This document shows positions 26,027 through 33,777 of a stretch of 47,985 bases of DNA, one piece after another (within the stretch, counting starts at the first letter, position 1; each line of letters opens with the position of its first letter). The notes below the pieces were generated by a model that saw only the letters and a program-made list of their open reading frames with translations, was not told where the DNA came from and did no database searches. The position numbers and the translations under genes are program-made. The DNA lies in NCBI GenBank assembly GCA_017634275.1, contig JAGBNQ010000009.1, positions 1 through 47,985 of the forward strand, in the 5' to 3' direction. The DNA is from Ruminococcus sp. (GTDB lineage: Bacteria > Bacillota > Clostridia > Oscillospirales > Ruminococcaceae).

Positions 26027-26072
26027 TATCTTATTTGCACAATTAACACTTTTTCTTTTGTGCAGCTTGCAC

Positions 26073-26088
26073 AAGTAATCGTTTACTT
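26073..26088 (-). promoter_or_regulatory. LacI-family-like operator, site 1
   Basis: AAGTAATCGTTTACTT (one mismatch to a perfect palindrome), with outer CACAA/TTGTG. Centre about 90 bp upstream of the predicted start of transcription of lipoprotein A. Confidence 0.65.
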
Positions 26089-26105
26089 ATTGTGGGAAAT
26101 AAACA

Positions 26106-26135
26106 AATGCCGAAGACATTAACGCCTTCGGCATT
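26106..26135 (-). terminator. Terminator of lipoprotein B
   Basis: AATGCCGAAG / CTTCGGCATT stem followed by TGTTTATTT on the minus strand. Confidence 0.8.
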
Positions 26136-26151
26136 CAGTTTAAATCAAAAA

Positions 26152-27225
26152 TCAGAATTTAATGGGGTTTCCGTCGATATCATAGAAAGCGATATCGGCG
26201 ATGTAGAAACAAGCATCATTGGGAATGCTCCACCTCATTATAGTTGCATACTGCTCCTCTGTGGTATTTGAAAGCACCTGCTGGTTCCACACAAGCAGCT
26301 CCTTAGAGGTTATATCGCAGTAAAGCCATTCGGAGGTCCACTCGTTAGCGGAGAACTCCTGCTGATCCCACGGCTTGAAGGTCTTGCCGTCATCTTCAAG
26401 TGCCTGTATAGCAATCGCGCCCATAAACAGACCCGGAACATGAGCAGATGTTCCGTCATCAGCCGTAAAATCGCCTACCGCCCTTGCGATAGCGTCCATC
26501 TTAACTGTATTTACCTTCGGGAGAAGATCCTCATGCCCCTTGAATATCTCATTGAGCTTGAACTGAATCTTAGGCAGGTCATAGCCGCTCTCGGGGTCCT
26601 CGGGGTCCTTAAGGTCAAGGATAGACACCTTAAGCATAGGCACGCCTGCGACCTCTTCTATCTCATAATTGCAGCGTGATTCAAGGCCGTCGATATAAAT
26701 AAGCCCGTCAGTATCGCCTGCAACTACCTTCTTGACATAGTCGCTGCCGTAAGATGCGTCAATGCCCTTAAGCTCGCCTTTATCCTTCCAGTAAGCGTTG
26801 AAATCGTCCTCTGTATAGGCGCTGCCGTCCTCCTTTTTGCCAGCCTCAACATAAGCGGCATCTCTTCTGATAGCACCAAAGCATTCCGCCATATCCTTAA
26901 CGAGCGTCTTAGGGTCGGTATCAGCCGTGAAAGTAACGAGCGCATCATCAAGGTACTTAAGCTGCTTAGCCGCCTCGGAGATATCAACAGGGCCTTCACC
27001 CTCTGCCTCGCCCTCAGCTGCCGAGGACTCCTCCGCCGCACTTGATGATTCCGCCGCGCTTGACTCCTCTGCCGCACTCGATACCTCAGCAACAGATGAG
27101 CTTTCAGCCGCCGAAGAAGACTCAGCCGCCTTGCTCGAAGACGAGCTTGAATCAGAATCACCGCAAGCCGTGAACACAGCCGCTGTCATAGTGACTGCCA
27201 GAGCAGCCGCAAGAAATTTCTTCAT
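26152..27225 (-). CDS. Ser-rich exported lipoprotein B (paralogue of A)
   Basis: A 357-residue lipoprotein. The signal peptide ends in FTAC (Cys 21). A Ser/Ala/Glu linker follows (SSAAESS/SSAAEE repeats, to about 80), then a globular domain of about 270 residues. It shares with lipoprotein A the blocks PVDISEAAK, EEVAGVPMLKV, DLKDPEDPESGY, AVGDFTADDG and MRWSIPNDACFYIADIAF. It has an extra insertion of about 70 residues (from AECFGAIRRDAAY to GLIYIDGLESR) that A lacks. The C-terminus FYIADIAFYDIDGNPI resembles the last strands of carbohydrate-binding beta-sandwiches. The ATG follows GGAGGAAAA. Single-gene unit. Ligand unknown. Confidence 0.85.
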   Translation of the reverse strand: MKKFLAAALAVTMTAAVFTACGDSDSSSSSSKAAESSSAAESSSVAEVSSAAEESSAAESSSAAEESSAAEGEAEGEGPVDISEAAKQLKYLDDALVTFTADTDPKTLVKDMAECFGAIRRDAAYVEAGKKEDGSAYTEDDFNAYWKDKGELKGIDASYGSDYVKKVVAGDTDGLIYIDGLESRCNYEIEEVAGVPMLKVSILDLKDPEDPESGYDLPKIQFKLNEIFKGHEDLLPKVNTVKMDAIARAVGDFTADDGTSAHVPGLFMGAIAIQALEDDGKTFKPWDQQEFSANEWTSEWLYCDITSKELLVWNQQVLSNTTEEQYATIMRWSIPNDACFYIADIAFYDIDGNPIKF

Positions 27226-27275
27226 AAATTTTCCTCCTTCAATTTCCACCAATTTAGCAAATCATTTACATTAAA

Positions 27276-27304
27276 ATTATATCATACCGAACACACATTT
27301 TCAA
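27276..27304 (-). promoter_or_regulatory. Sigma-A promoter of lipoprotein B
   Basis: TTGAAA, 17 bp, TATAAT on the minus strand; predicted start near 27269. Confidence 0.85.
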
Positions 27305-27351
27305 TTATCTATTTTTACATTCTTTATTCCGGGTATTTATAGACTTTGCAT

Positions 27352-27367
27352 AAGTAAACGTTACCAT
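27352..27367 (-). promoter_or_regulatory. LacI-family-like operator, site 2
   Basis: AAGTAAACGTTACCAT: the left half is identical to the site at 28.74 kb, the right half degenerate. The CG centre is about 90 bp upstream of the predicted start. Confidence 0.55.
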
Positions 27368-27390
27368 TTCGGGAAATCCGACTCATAAGA

Positions 27391-27694
27391 TAAATTGGAG
27401 TTTGGCGAAACTTCGTTTCGCAGTTAACAGTTAACAGTTAACAGTTATGGTGTCCGCCTTTGGCGGATTGATTAAAATGTGGTGTGTGCGAACCCGAAGG
27501 GGTTCGGGGGCGAGCGGAAAGCCCCCGAAAAAGGGCGCGAGGCTTGCTTTGACCTTAACTTAGCTTTGAGCGTAAATCAAGCTAAAAGTTTGAATAACGA
27601 GCGCTGAGCTTAGGCTATGTTCATTGCTCCGAGGGGCTTTTCGGGGGGCTTTGCGGTCGCCCCCCCAGACCCCCTTCGCCAAATTCCAATTTAT
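27391..27694 (+). repeat. GC-rich palindromic intergenic repeat, copy 2
   Basis: Ends AATTGGAGTTTGGCGAA and TTCGCCAAATTCCAATT are inverted. The interior carries a tandem GTTAACA array (about 27422-27446) and a CCGCC/GGCGG hairpin. The family core GGCTTGCTTTGACC...TTAGCTTTGAGCG has the same orientation as copy 1. It occupies most of the 515-bp gap between lipoproteins B and C, upstream of operator site 2. Confidence 0.85.
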
Positions 27695-27701
27695 AGCACG
27701 C

Positions 27702-27728
27702 AAAAAGACCGACATAACGTCGGCCTTT
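27702..27728 (-). terminator. Terminator of lipoprotein C
   Basis: AAAGGCCGAC / GTCGGTCTTT stem with further T on the minus strand, just past the stop. Confidence 0.8.
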
Positions 27729-27740
27729 GATGCTGTTAAA

Positions 27741-28610
27741 TTATTCCTCGGGCTCGGGGAATGCCTCAAGAATTGCGGAGTTAAGGTATACATTGCCGTG
27801 GTCAAGTGTTACCTTCTTCATAACAACGCCGCCTGCATTCTGGAAGATGATACCGTCCCAGCTGCCCTCTTCGCCGTCATCATTTACCTCTGCATAAGCT
27901 CTGTCGATCATCTCGTTGACAGTAGCCGCAGGGATAGTGAACTCAATATGGTTCTGCTTGTAGTCGCCAAACTTGAAATAGCCGTCAGCCTTGATGAAGA
28001 TAGGCGCCATGTTGCCGTCCTTATCCCTTAAGTTCTCGCCGTCAACCACCCACTCGCTGTCAGCAGGGAGTGTGTTTATCGAGGGGTACTCAACCACAAG
28101 CCCGTCGGGGTTGGTAGAGTCGATAAACTTAGTCCACTTATAAGCGTGTGCAGGGCCTATAACTATCTGCCACTTATTTGTATCGAAGATACCCTGCTCC
28201 AAAGTATCAAGAACATCGGGCTTAAGCTCAAAGTCCACCGCAACGTGAAGATCCTTATCCCTTGTGAAAGTTCTTGCGTCAATAAAATTATCACCGCCAA
28301 GGCCGTTTGCCCAGTCATCTGTCGAGGGGTCTGTCACCTCAATGACTGTTTCTGTAGCCGATGCGTCATATCCGGGCATCTGCTCCCATACAAACTCAGC
28401 GGCAGCCTCCTCCGCGCCTGATGATGCGTCGTCAGCAGCAGAGGACTCACCCTCAGATGCAGCAGCGCTCTCTGTGCTTGATGCCTCAGCAGCCGATGAT
28501 GCAGCAGTAGAGTCAGCCTTGCTTGATGAGCTTGAATCAGCGTCGCCGCAAGCAGTAAACATAGCCGCAGTCATAGTGAGTGCCAATGCAGCAGCAAAAA
28601 ATTTCTTCAT
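27741..28610 (-). CDS. Ser-rich exported lipoprotein C with putative beta-sandwich binding domain
   Basis: A 289-residue lipoprotein. The signal peptide is almost identical to A's and ends in FTAC (Cys 21). A Ser/Ala/Glu linker runs to about 70. A domain of about 215 residues follows, distinct from A and B but similar in pattern to the middle of the large anchored protein (30070-31914). Shared features are GGDNFID/GGDGFMY, an ADGYFKF/NDGYFVI strand, a W-containing pocket region (HAYKWTKF/HAYGWTKL-like) and a VNDDGEEGSWDGIIFQNAGGVVMKKV end. Probably a carbohydrate- or glycan-binding module held on the membrane. The ATG follows AAGGAAGGA. Confidence 0.83.
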   Translation of the reverse strand: MKKFFAAALALTMTAAMFTACGDADSSSSSKADSTAASSAAEASSTESAAASEGESSAADDASSGAEEAAAEFVWEQMPGYDASATETVIEVTDPSTDDWANGLGGDNFIDARTFTRDKDLHVAVDFELKPDVLDTLEQGIFDTNKWQIVIGPAHAYKWTKFIDSTNPDGLVVEYPSINTLPADSEWVVDGENLRDKDGNMAPIFIKADGYFKFGDYKQNHIEFTIPAATVNEMIDRAYAEVNDDGEEGSWDGIIFQNAGGVVMKKVTLDHGNVYLNSAILEAFPEPEE

Positions 28611-28662
28611 AATATTCCTTCCTTTCAATAGCCGATAAATGAAATAGCTTTTTTACACTTTT

Positions 28663-28691
28663 AGTTTATCATATCTCCGCCACTTTTTCAA
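28663..28691 (-). promoter_or_regulatory. Sigma-A promoter of lipoprotein C
   Basis: TTGAAA, 17 bp, TAAACT on the minus strand; predicted start near 28656. Confidence 0.6.
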
Positions 28692-28737
28692 TACACTTAT
28701 TTAACAATTATAATTCCAATGTTTATACACCTTGCAC

Positions 28738-28753
28738 AAGTAAACGTTTACTT
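28738..28753 (-). promoter_or_regulatory. LacI-family-like operator, site 3 (perfect)
   Basis: AAGTAAACGTTTACTT is a perfect 16-bp palindrome with a central CG, the hallmark of LacI/GalR-family operators. It is centred about 90 bp upstream of the predicted start of lipoprotein C. Confidence 0.75.
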
Positions 28754-28768
28754 TCTGTGCTTAATGCA

Positions 28769-28801
28769 CAAAAAAAGAGAGCCTTCCGAAGAAAGCTCTC
28801 A
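28769..28801 (-). terminator. Terminator of the exported protein D gene
   Basis: GAGAGC / GCTCTC stem followed by seven T on the minus strand. Confidence 0.85.
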
Positions 28802-28819
28802 TTCTTATCAGATATTAAA

Positions 28820-29824
28820 TTATCTCTTCTTAGTAGCAACTATAGCTGCACCTGCAAGAGCAAGACCTGCAAGAGCAAGACCTGCGGAAGAACCTGTAGA
28901 TGTGTTAGTTGTAGCTGCTGCAGAGCCCGAGCCTGTGCCTGCGTTGCTGTTTGAATCGCTGCCGCCTGCTGTGCTGCCGCCGGTTGTGTTGCCGCCTGTT
29001 GCACCGCCTGTTGCGCCGCCTTTTTCCTCTTTAGCGTCAGACTTGTTATCTTCCTTCTTAGTATCTTCCTTCTTTGTATCTTCCTTCTTAGCATCGCCAG
29101 ATTCATTGTCATCAGCAGGAGACTCAGTCTCAGGACCATCATAGATATTGTCCTTTGTAGATGTAACTTCAAGAGTAACCTTAGCGTTCTTCATATGACC
29201 AACCTGAATGTTGCAGCCGAATGTATATGTGCCATCGCCATTCTCAGTGAACTGTGCGCCGCCGTCCTCTACAGCCTTCTTAAGGTCAGCACCACTGTAC
29301 TCAACCTCCCAAGTACCTGTAGCATTGTAGAACTGATTCTCAGTAGCGTCAGCGTTTGCAGCCTCTATCTGCTTATTAAGCTCAGCAGAAGAAGTTGTTG
29401 TAGAAACTGTGTTGGGCGAGCCCATGAAGTTAAATACGATATAAACATTCTCTTCATCTGACTTCTCAGGGTCAGCAGGGTGATACTCCCAAGTTGTGTC
29501 GCCGTCAGCAACGATAGTAGCCTTGATAGTGATAGCATCAAGATCATCATCAGTCATGATAAACTGAGCCCACTGGCCGTTGAACTTTGTGCCGCCGCTG
29601 TCCCAATTGCTAAGGTCTGTAGCGCCCTTCTTCTCAACAGGAGTACCATCTTCGTTAAATGTAAACTTAACGGGTGTCTTCTCCTTATCAGCAGGAGCAT
29701 CAGCGTTCCAAGATGCCTGAACAGTCCACATATTTGTCTTGTTTGTTGCAGCAGATGCAGATACTACCATTGTAGATGCAATTGCCAAAGCCGACATACC
29801 TGCAAAAATCTTTGAAATCTTCAT
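28820..29824 (-). CDS. Exported, C-terminally anchored protein D
   Basis: A 334-residue protein. The signal peptide MKISKIFAGMSALAIASTMVVSASA is shared with the next gene. A beta-rich extracellular region follows (about 26-225, two alternating-hydrophobic sections: TVQASWNADAP and NATGTWEVEYSGADL). Next is a Lys/Glu/Asp linker with KKEDTKKEDTKKED, then a Gly/Thr/Ser linker (GGATGGATGG). The end is NTSTG, a hydrophobic span and TKKR. The NxxTG-span-Lys/Arg layout looks like a degenerate sortase signal, comparable to NPKTG in the neighbour; otherwise it is a plain C-terminal membrane anchor. Ligand unknown. The ATG follows GGAGG. Confidence 0.82.
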   Translation of the reverse strand: MKISKIFAGMSALAIASTMVVSASAATNKTNMWTVQASWNADAPADKEKTPVKFTFNEDGTPVEKKGATDLSNWDSGGTKFNGQWAQFIMTDDDLDAITIKATIVADGDTTWEYHPADPEKSDEENVYIVFNFMGSPNTVSTTTSSAELNKQIEAANADATENQFYNATGTWEVEYSGADLKKAVEDGGAQFTENGDGTYTFGCNIQVGHMKNAKVTLEVTSTKDNIYDGPETESPADDNESGDAKKEDTKKEDTKKEDNKSDAKEEKGGATGGATGGNTTGGSTAGGSDSNSNAGTGSGSAAATTNTSTGSSAGLALAGLALAGAAIVATKKR

Positions 29825-29874
29825 AAGTCATTTCCTCCAATATTACTTATTGAATTGTCCTTCAATTCAATAAT

Positions 29875-29903
29875 ATTATAACAGATTTTATACCAAAAAT
29901 CAA
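29875..29903 (-). promoter_or_regulatory. Sigma-A promoter of protein D
   Basis: TTGATT, 17 bp, TATAAT on the minus strand; predicted start near 29868. The leader contains a small GAATTG/CAATTC hairpin. Confidence 0.8.
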
Positions 29904-29970
29904 GTAGATTACAAAATAATTACAAATAAATATATCACAATCTTATCACTTGCGTTTTGTGCATTTTCTA

Positions 29971-29986
29971 CAGAAAACGTTATCAT
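29971..29986 (-). promoter_or_regulatory. LacI-family-like operator, site 4 (weak)
   Basis: CAGAAAACGTTATCAT: the central AAACGTT is shared with sites 2 and 3, the flanks are poor. The centre is about 110 bp upstream of the predicted start, roughly two helical turns further than in the other three genes. Confidence 0.4.
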
Positions 29987-30000
29987 TTTTCTAACATTTA

Positions 30001-30036
30001 TAAAAAGAGCCCGACATTTTACTGTCAGGCTCTTTA
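30001..30036 (-). terminator. Terminator of the large anchored protein E gene
   Basis: AAAGAGCC / GGCTCTTT stem extended by GACA/TGTC, with a T-run on the minus strand. Confidence 0.85.
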
Positions 30037-30069
30037 TTGTCATTTATTTACTTTTAAGTAAATCAGGAA

Positions 30070-31914
30070 TTAGTCCTTCTTCTTGGAAACTACAACAGCA
30101 GCGCCTGCAAGAGCAATTGTGCCGAGTGCGAGTGCAGCAGCACCGGTCTTGGGGTTAGATGTGTTGTCGCCGCCGGTAGGCTTGGAATCTTCCTTCTTAG
30201 GATCTTCCTTCTTAGGATCTTCCTTAGGCTCATCCTTAGGCTCGTCCTTAGGCTCCGGCTCTGGCTCAGGCTCAGCAGGTGTTACCTCACCGATTGTGAA
30301 GTCAGCAGAAACAAGCTTAAGTACCCAAGGCTCAGTCTTCTCTGTACCGTCCTCTAAAGGAGCCTTAAGATCATCAAGCTTAGCTGTACCATCAGGATCC
30401 TCTACGGAAGGTGAACCGTCTGCATTCCAGCAGAGGCAGAGAATGTCGATCTGCCAATCCTCAGCATTGCCTATCTCAGGAATGTTGAGTGTATAGTCAT
30501 CGCCTGCTGCGATCGTGTTGATTATCTCATAATCAGGAATGATCGTAACGCCCTCTTCATAATCCTTGCTCTCCATGAACTTAGCCTTATCCTGAGGAAG
30601 GATAATTACCTCATAAGGATCGCCGTCCTCATCAAGAGAAAGGATCTCAGCAGTTACATCCCAACCTACCTGCTTACCTTCAAGGAGGTAATACTTGGTC
30701 TTGCCACCTGCTGTAACCTTAACAGCAACGTCGCACCAGTCATTCCAGTTATCCTTTGAGAAGTGGAGGTTAAGACCAGCCTTAACATATGTTGCGTCAA
30801 AGTCGCTGCTCTTGATAGAGAAGTTAGAATCAGGAGTGATCTCCTCGTTGTACTCTACAGTATCAACAGTTGTCTCCTCTTGCTCAGCAACATACTCATA
30901 TGTAGCCTTTGTGATCTTAAGACCGTAAACCTGGAAACCAAGACCATACCAGATCTCGCCTTCATCGTTAGGATCGTCCTGAGCCTTAGCTATAGCAGCG
31001 TCAAGTGCAGCACCGTCAACCTTGAATGTGAGCTTGCCGGACTTCTTGATTACGAAATAGCCGTCATTCTGGAGAACCGGATCCTCTGTAGCCTCAATCT
31101 CCTCAGCAGTAAGCGAGCTCTTGAGAGTTACACCCTGAATAGCGTTCTTCTTCTCATCGTTGCTCTCGTCATAGAGCTTTGTCCAGCCGTGAGCGTCAAC
31201 GAGACCTGCAAGGTAGTAATCAAAACCGTCGAGTGTCTCATACTCGATAGTAACCTTCATGTTCTTAGATGTATCAGCCTTGGAAAGGTCGTCGTACATA
31301 AAGCCGTCGCCGCCCCAATCGCCTGCATAGTCGCCTGTGTTTTCAACTTCAGTCTTTGTGTTCCACTCGGGCTCTGTTTCAAGGTCATGAATCTTAGCGT
31401 TAGAGAATGTTACCTCAACTGTAGCTGTAGCTGTGTCAAGAACCTCCCAAGCAGTATCATAGCCCCAAAGATCAACACCAACAGCAGTTGTATCATTATT
31501 AGATGTATCAATTGTAGCTGTACCTACCTTTTCCTGACCGTCAGATGTAACGATCTTGTACTCAACATCAACAGTTACAAACTGATTCTTAGCAAGGTCA
31601 CCTGTGTTAGCATAGATCTGAACACCTGCATCACCAACAGCCGTATCAGTTTCGCCCTTAGACTGCTCAGCAAGCTCCTTATAAGAGAACTCAGCCGTAA
31701 GCTTACCGCTTGCATCTGCAGAAGCCGTTGTGGACTTCCAGTTCCATGTTGCATTACCCATTACAAAGCCCTGAGCGCCATAGCCTTCGTAAGATGTTAC
31801 ATCATTTGCAGCAACCTCAGAGAGTGCATAGTCAGCGCTTGCAGGAAGAGCAGCCATCATCGATGCAGCAATTGCAGCTGCGGACATTCCTGCGAAAATC
31901 TTAGAAATTTTCAT
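30070..31914 (-). CDS. Large exported surface protein E with NPKTG sorting motif
   Basis: A 614-residue protein. The signal peptide (about 1-32, cleavage near PASAD) is followed by at least three beta-rich segments: about 40-180, about 185-350 (GGDGFMYDDL, YYLAGLVDAHGWTKLYD, NDGYFVIKKSGKLTFKVDGAAL, DPNDEGEIWYGLGFQ) and about 355-550. Next comes a Pro/Glu/Asp/Lys wall-spanning linker (EPEPEPKDEPKDEPKEDPKKED), then SNPKTG, a hydrophobic span and SKKKD. NPKTG plus span plus positive tail is a classic sortase-sorting layout, so the protein is probably covalently wall-anchored. The middle domain matches lipoprotein C in pattern. The binding ligand is probably a polysaccharide, by inference only. 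The ATG 31912-31914 follows GGAGG. Confidence 0.85.
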   Translation of the reverse strand: MKISKIFAGMSAAAIAASMMAALPASADYALSEVAANDVTSYEGYGAQGFVMGNATWNWKSTTASADASGKLTAEFSYKELAEQSKGETDTAVGDAGVQIYANTGDLAKNQFVTVDVEYKIVTSDGQEKVGTATIDTSNNDTTAVGVDLWGYDTAWEVLDTATATVEVTFSNAKIHDLETEPEWNTKTEVENTGDYAGDWGGDGFMYDDLSKADTSKNMKVTIEYETLDGFDYYLAGLVDAHGWTKLYDESNDEKKNAIQGVTLKSSLTAEEIEATEDPVLQNDGYFVIKKSGKLTFKVDGAALDAAIAKAQDDPNDEGEIWYGLGFQVYGLKITKATYEYVAEQEETTVDTVEYNEEITPDSNFSIKSSDFDATYVKAGLNLHFSKDNWNDWCDVAVKVTAGGKTKYYLLEGKQVGWDVTAEILSLDEDGDPYEVIILPQDKAKFMESKDYEEGVTIIPDYEIINTIAAGDDYTLNIPEIGNAEDWQIDILCLCWNADGSPSVEDPDGTAKLDDLKAPLEDGTEKTEPWVLKLVSADFTIGEVTPAEPEPEPEPKDEPKDEPKEDPKKEDPKKEDSKPTGGDNTSNPKTGAAALALGTIALAGAAVVVSKKKD

Positions 31915-31982
31915 TTGTTTTTCCTCCAAATTTTTATTTAATCCATGTTGAGCGATATCTCCTCAACATAAACTATACACAT

Positions 31983-32011
31983 ATTTTAACACAATTATCA
32001 CATTTATTCAA
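31983..32011 (-). promoter_or_regulatory. Sigma-A promoter of protein E
   Basis: TTGAAT, 17 bp, TAAAAT on the minus strand. The leader has a hairpin ATGTTGAG/CTCAACAT (31945-31969). No AAACGTTT-type operator is visible upstream, unlike the other four genes of the cluster. Confidence 0.6.
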
Positions 32012-32131
32012 TCAGCATATTAGCCGAAATTAATTGTAATCTTTTTGTCATATTTAACAAAAAAATTAAAAATATTTCCAGTTTAACCCATTTTTGCTAA
32101 TTATAAGCTAAAGTTTCAAATTTTTATACCG

Positions 32132-33508
32132 TTATTTTATCGCATCAAACGCCGCTCTTATTGAGCTTACGCCGATTATTTCTATAGAATATTTGTCCGT
32201 TTTTATTCCCTTTAATGCCGAGCGCGGCAGGATAATTTTGCTCATTCCCATGCGCTGTGCCTCAAGTATGCGCTGCTCGGCAAAGGGAATGCTCCTAAGC
32301 TCTCCGCCGAGGCCTATCTCGCCCAAGAGGATAATATCCTCCCCTATCGGCTTGTCGGTAAGGCTTGACCATAGCGCCGCCGCTACGGATAAGTCACAAG
32401 CAGGCTCATCTATCCGCATTCCGCCGATAACATTTATATACGCATCGAGCCCACCGAAGAAAAAGCCGAGCCGCTTTTCAAGAACGGCTATTATAATGTA
32501 CAGGCGGTTGTAATCAATGCCCGTGGCAGTTCTTCTCGGCGAGGAAAAGCCCGATTTCGTCACAAGCGCCTGAACCTCCGCCATTATCGGGCGCGAGCCC
32601 TCCATAACGCAGGCAACGCAGCACCCCGAAACGCCTATGGGTCTGCCTTCAAGCATCATCGCCGAGGGGTTATCCACCTCGCGCAGGCCGTCGCCTGCCA
32701 TTTCAAATACTCCTATCTCATTAGTCGAGCCGAAACGGTTCTTAACCGCCCTTAGTATTCTGTAGGGAAGATTTCTCTGCCCCTCAAATACCATTACCGC
32801 ATCAACTATATGCTCCATTACCTTCGGCCCTGCTATGTTTCCGTCCTTGTTGACGTGGCCTACTATGAACATCGGTATCTCCTCGGATTTTGCGGTGTGC
32901 ATGAACATATTCGTGCATTCGCGCACCTGAGTGATACTTCCCTGCGTGCCCGTAAGTCCGCTTATGCTCATAGTCTGGATAGAGTCGATTATCACTATCT
33001 CGGGCTTTTCCTTGACGATAGCCGCGCATACCGCCTCGCAGTCGGTGTTAGCGAGCAGATAAAGGTTTTCGCTGTCCACCCCGAGCCTTGCGGCGCGCAG
33101 CTTTATTTGCCTTGCGCTCTCCTCACCTGACACATATAATATAGTATGGTCATCGCCGAGGAACTGGCATATCTGCAAAAGCAGGGTCGATTTGCCGATA
33201 CCCGGCTCACCGCCCAGCAGCACGAGCGACCCCTTTACAAGCCCACCCCCGAGAACTCTGTCAAGCTCCGAAAGCCCCGTTTTGTACCTTACCTCATCAT
33301 GGTCAAGCGCTATGTCCTCAATTCCGTGAATGCTCTCGGAAATGTCCTTTACCGAGCCGCTTTTCCTTGACCTCGGCGCTGCCGAGCTTACAACGCTCTG
33401 AGTTTCTTCGAGCGTGTTCCACTCTCCGCACGAGGGGCAGCGCCCGTTCCATTTTGTAGCCTCATAGCCGCACTCGCGGCAAATATAAACGCTTTTTACC
33501 TTAGCCAT
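32132..33508 (-). CDS. radA: DNA repair protein RadA/Sms
   Basis: A RecA-like ATPase that helps branch migration and processing of recombination intermediates. The 458-residue product has the N-terminal zinc finger (CRECGYEATKWNGRCPSCGEW), Walker A GGEPGIGKST (about 82-91) and the RadA-specific KNRFGSTNEIGVF motif. A C-terminal Lon-like domain (about 285-458; LGEIGLGGELRSI) completes it. The length is normal. The ATG 33506-33508 lies behind CGGAG. The gap upstream holds a repeat rather than a recognisable promoter. Confidence 0.95.
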   Translation of the reverse strand: MAKVKSVYICRECGYEATKWNGRCPSCGEWNTLEETQSVVSSAAPRSRKSGSVKDISESIHGIEDIALDHDEVRYKTGLSELDRVLGGGLVKGSLVLLGGEPGIGKSTLLLQICQFLGDDHTILYVSGEESARQIKLRAARLGVDSENLYLLANTDCEAVCAAIVKEKPEIVIIDSIQTMSISGLTGTQGSITQVRECTNMFMHTAKSEEIPMFIVGHVNKDGNIAGPKVMEHIVDAVMVFEGQRNLPYRILRAVKNRFGSTNEIGVFEMAGDGLREVDNPSAMMLEGRPIGVSGCCVACVMEGSRPIMAEVQALVTKSGFSSPRRTATGIDYNRLYIIIAVLEKRLGFFFGGLDAYINVIGGMRIDEPACDLSVAAALWSSLTDKPIGEDIILLGEIGLGGELRSIPFAEQRILEAQRMGMSKIILPRSALKGIKTDKYSIEIIGVSSIRAAFDAIK

Positions 33509-33555
33509 AGCTTTTCTCCGTTCATCAGTATTTGTTGATCATTACATATTCGGTT

Positions 33556-33777
33556 TACCTTTTTACAAAAGTGTTCCTGCGGCAAATCGGAGTTTGTGGG
33601 GCGATGCGCATACCGAAGGGGGTACGGGGGCGTTTGCTTACTGCGTGAGCAAGGAAAGCCCCCGAAAAGCCCCTCGGAGCGATGAACAAAGCCTTAACTC
33701 TACGCTCGGAATGGCTCTACCTAACCCCCCCAGCCCCCTTCCCTTCAAAGGGAAGGGGGAGTGACAAACTCAGGTTT
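33556..33777 (-). repeat. GC-rich palindromic intergenic repeat, copy 3 (internally deleted)
   Basis: CCTTTTTACAAAAGTGTTCC leads into CGGAGTTTGTGGGGCGATGCG. The right end is GTGACAAACTCAGGTTTATA. The interior retains GCCCCTCGGAGCGATGAACA in the orientation of copy 4 but lacks the TTAGCTTTGAGCG core. An extra hairpin CCCCCTTCCCTT/AAGGGAAGGGGG is present. The stop codon of the upstream gene lies in its right end. Confidence 0.75.

Noticed and set aside
27418..27446. GTTAACA tandem array considered as a short CRISPR or iteron
   Set aside because: Units are contiguous 7-mers with no spacers, inside a repeat element and with no replication gene near.
26073..28753. CcpA cre sites instead of a specific LacI-family operator
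   Set aside because: The sites share the central CG but lack the TG...CA outer bases of the cre consensus (AAGTAA...TTACTT instead), so a dedicated regulator is more likely; CcpA is not strictly excluded.
30763..31941. 392-codon plus-strand ORF opposite surface protein E
   Set aside because: Antisense shadow of a well-supported gene with signal peptide, linker and NPKTG end; composition (Cys/Leu/Ser-rich) is unlike a real protein and it has no ribosome site.
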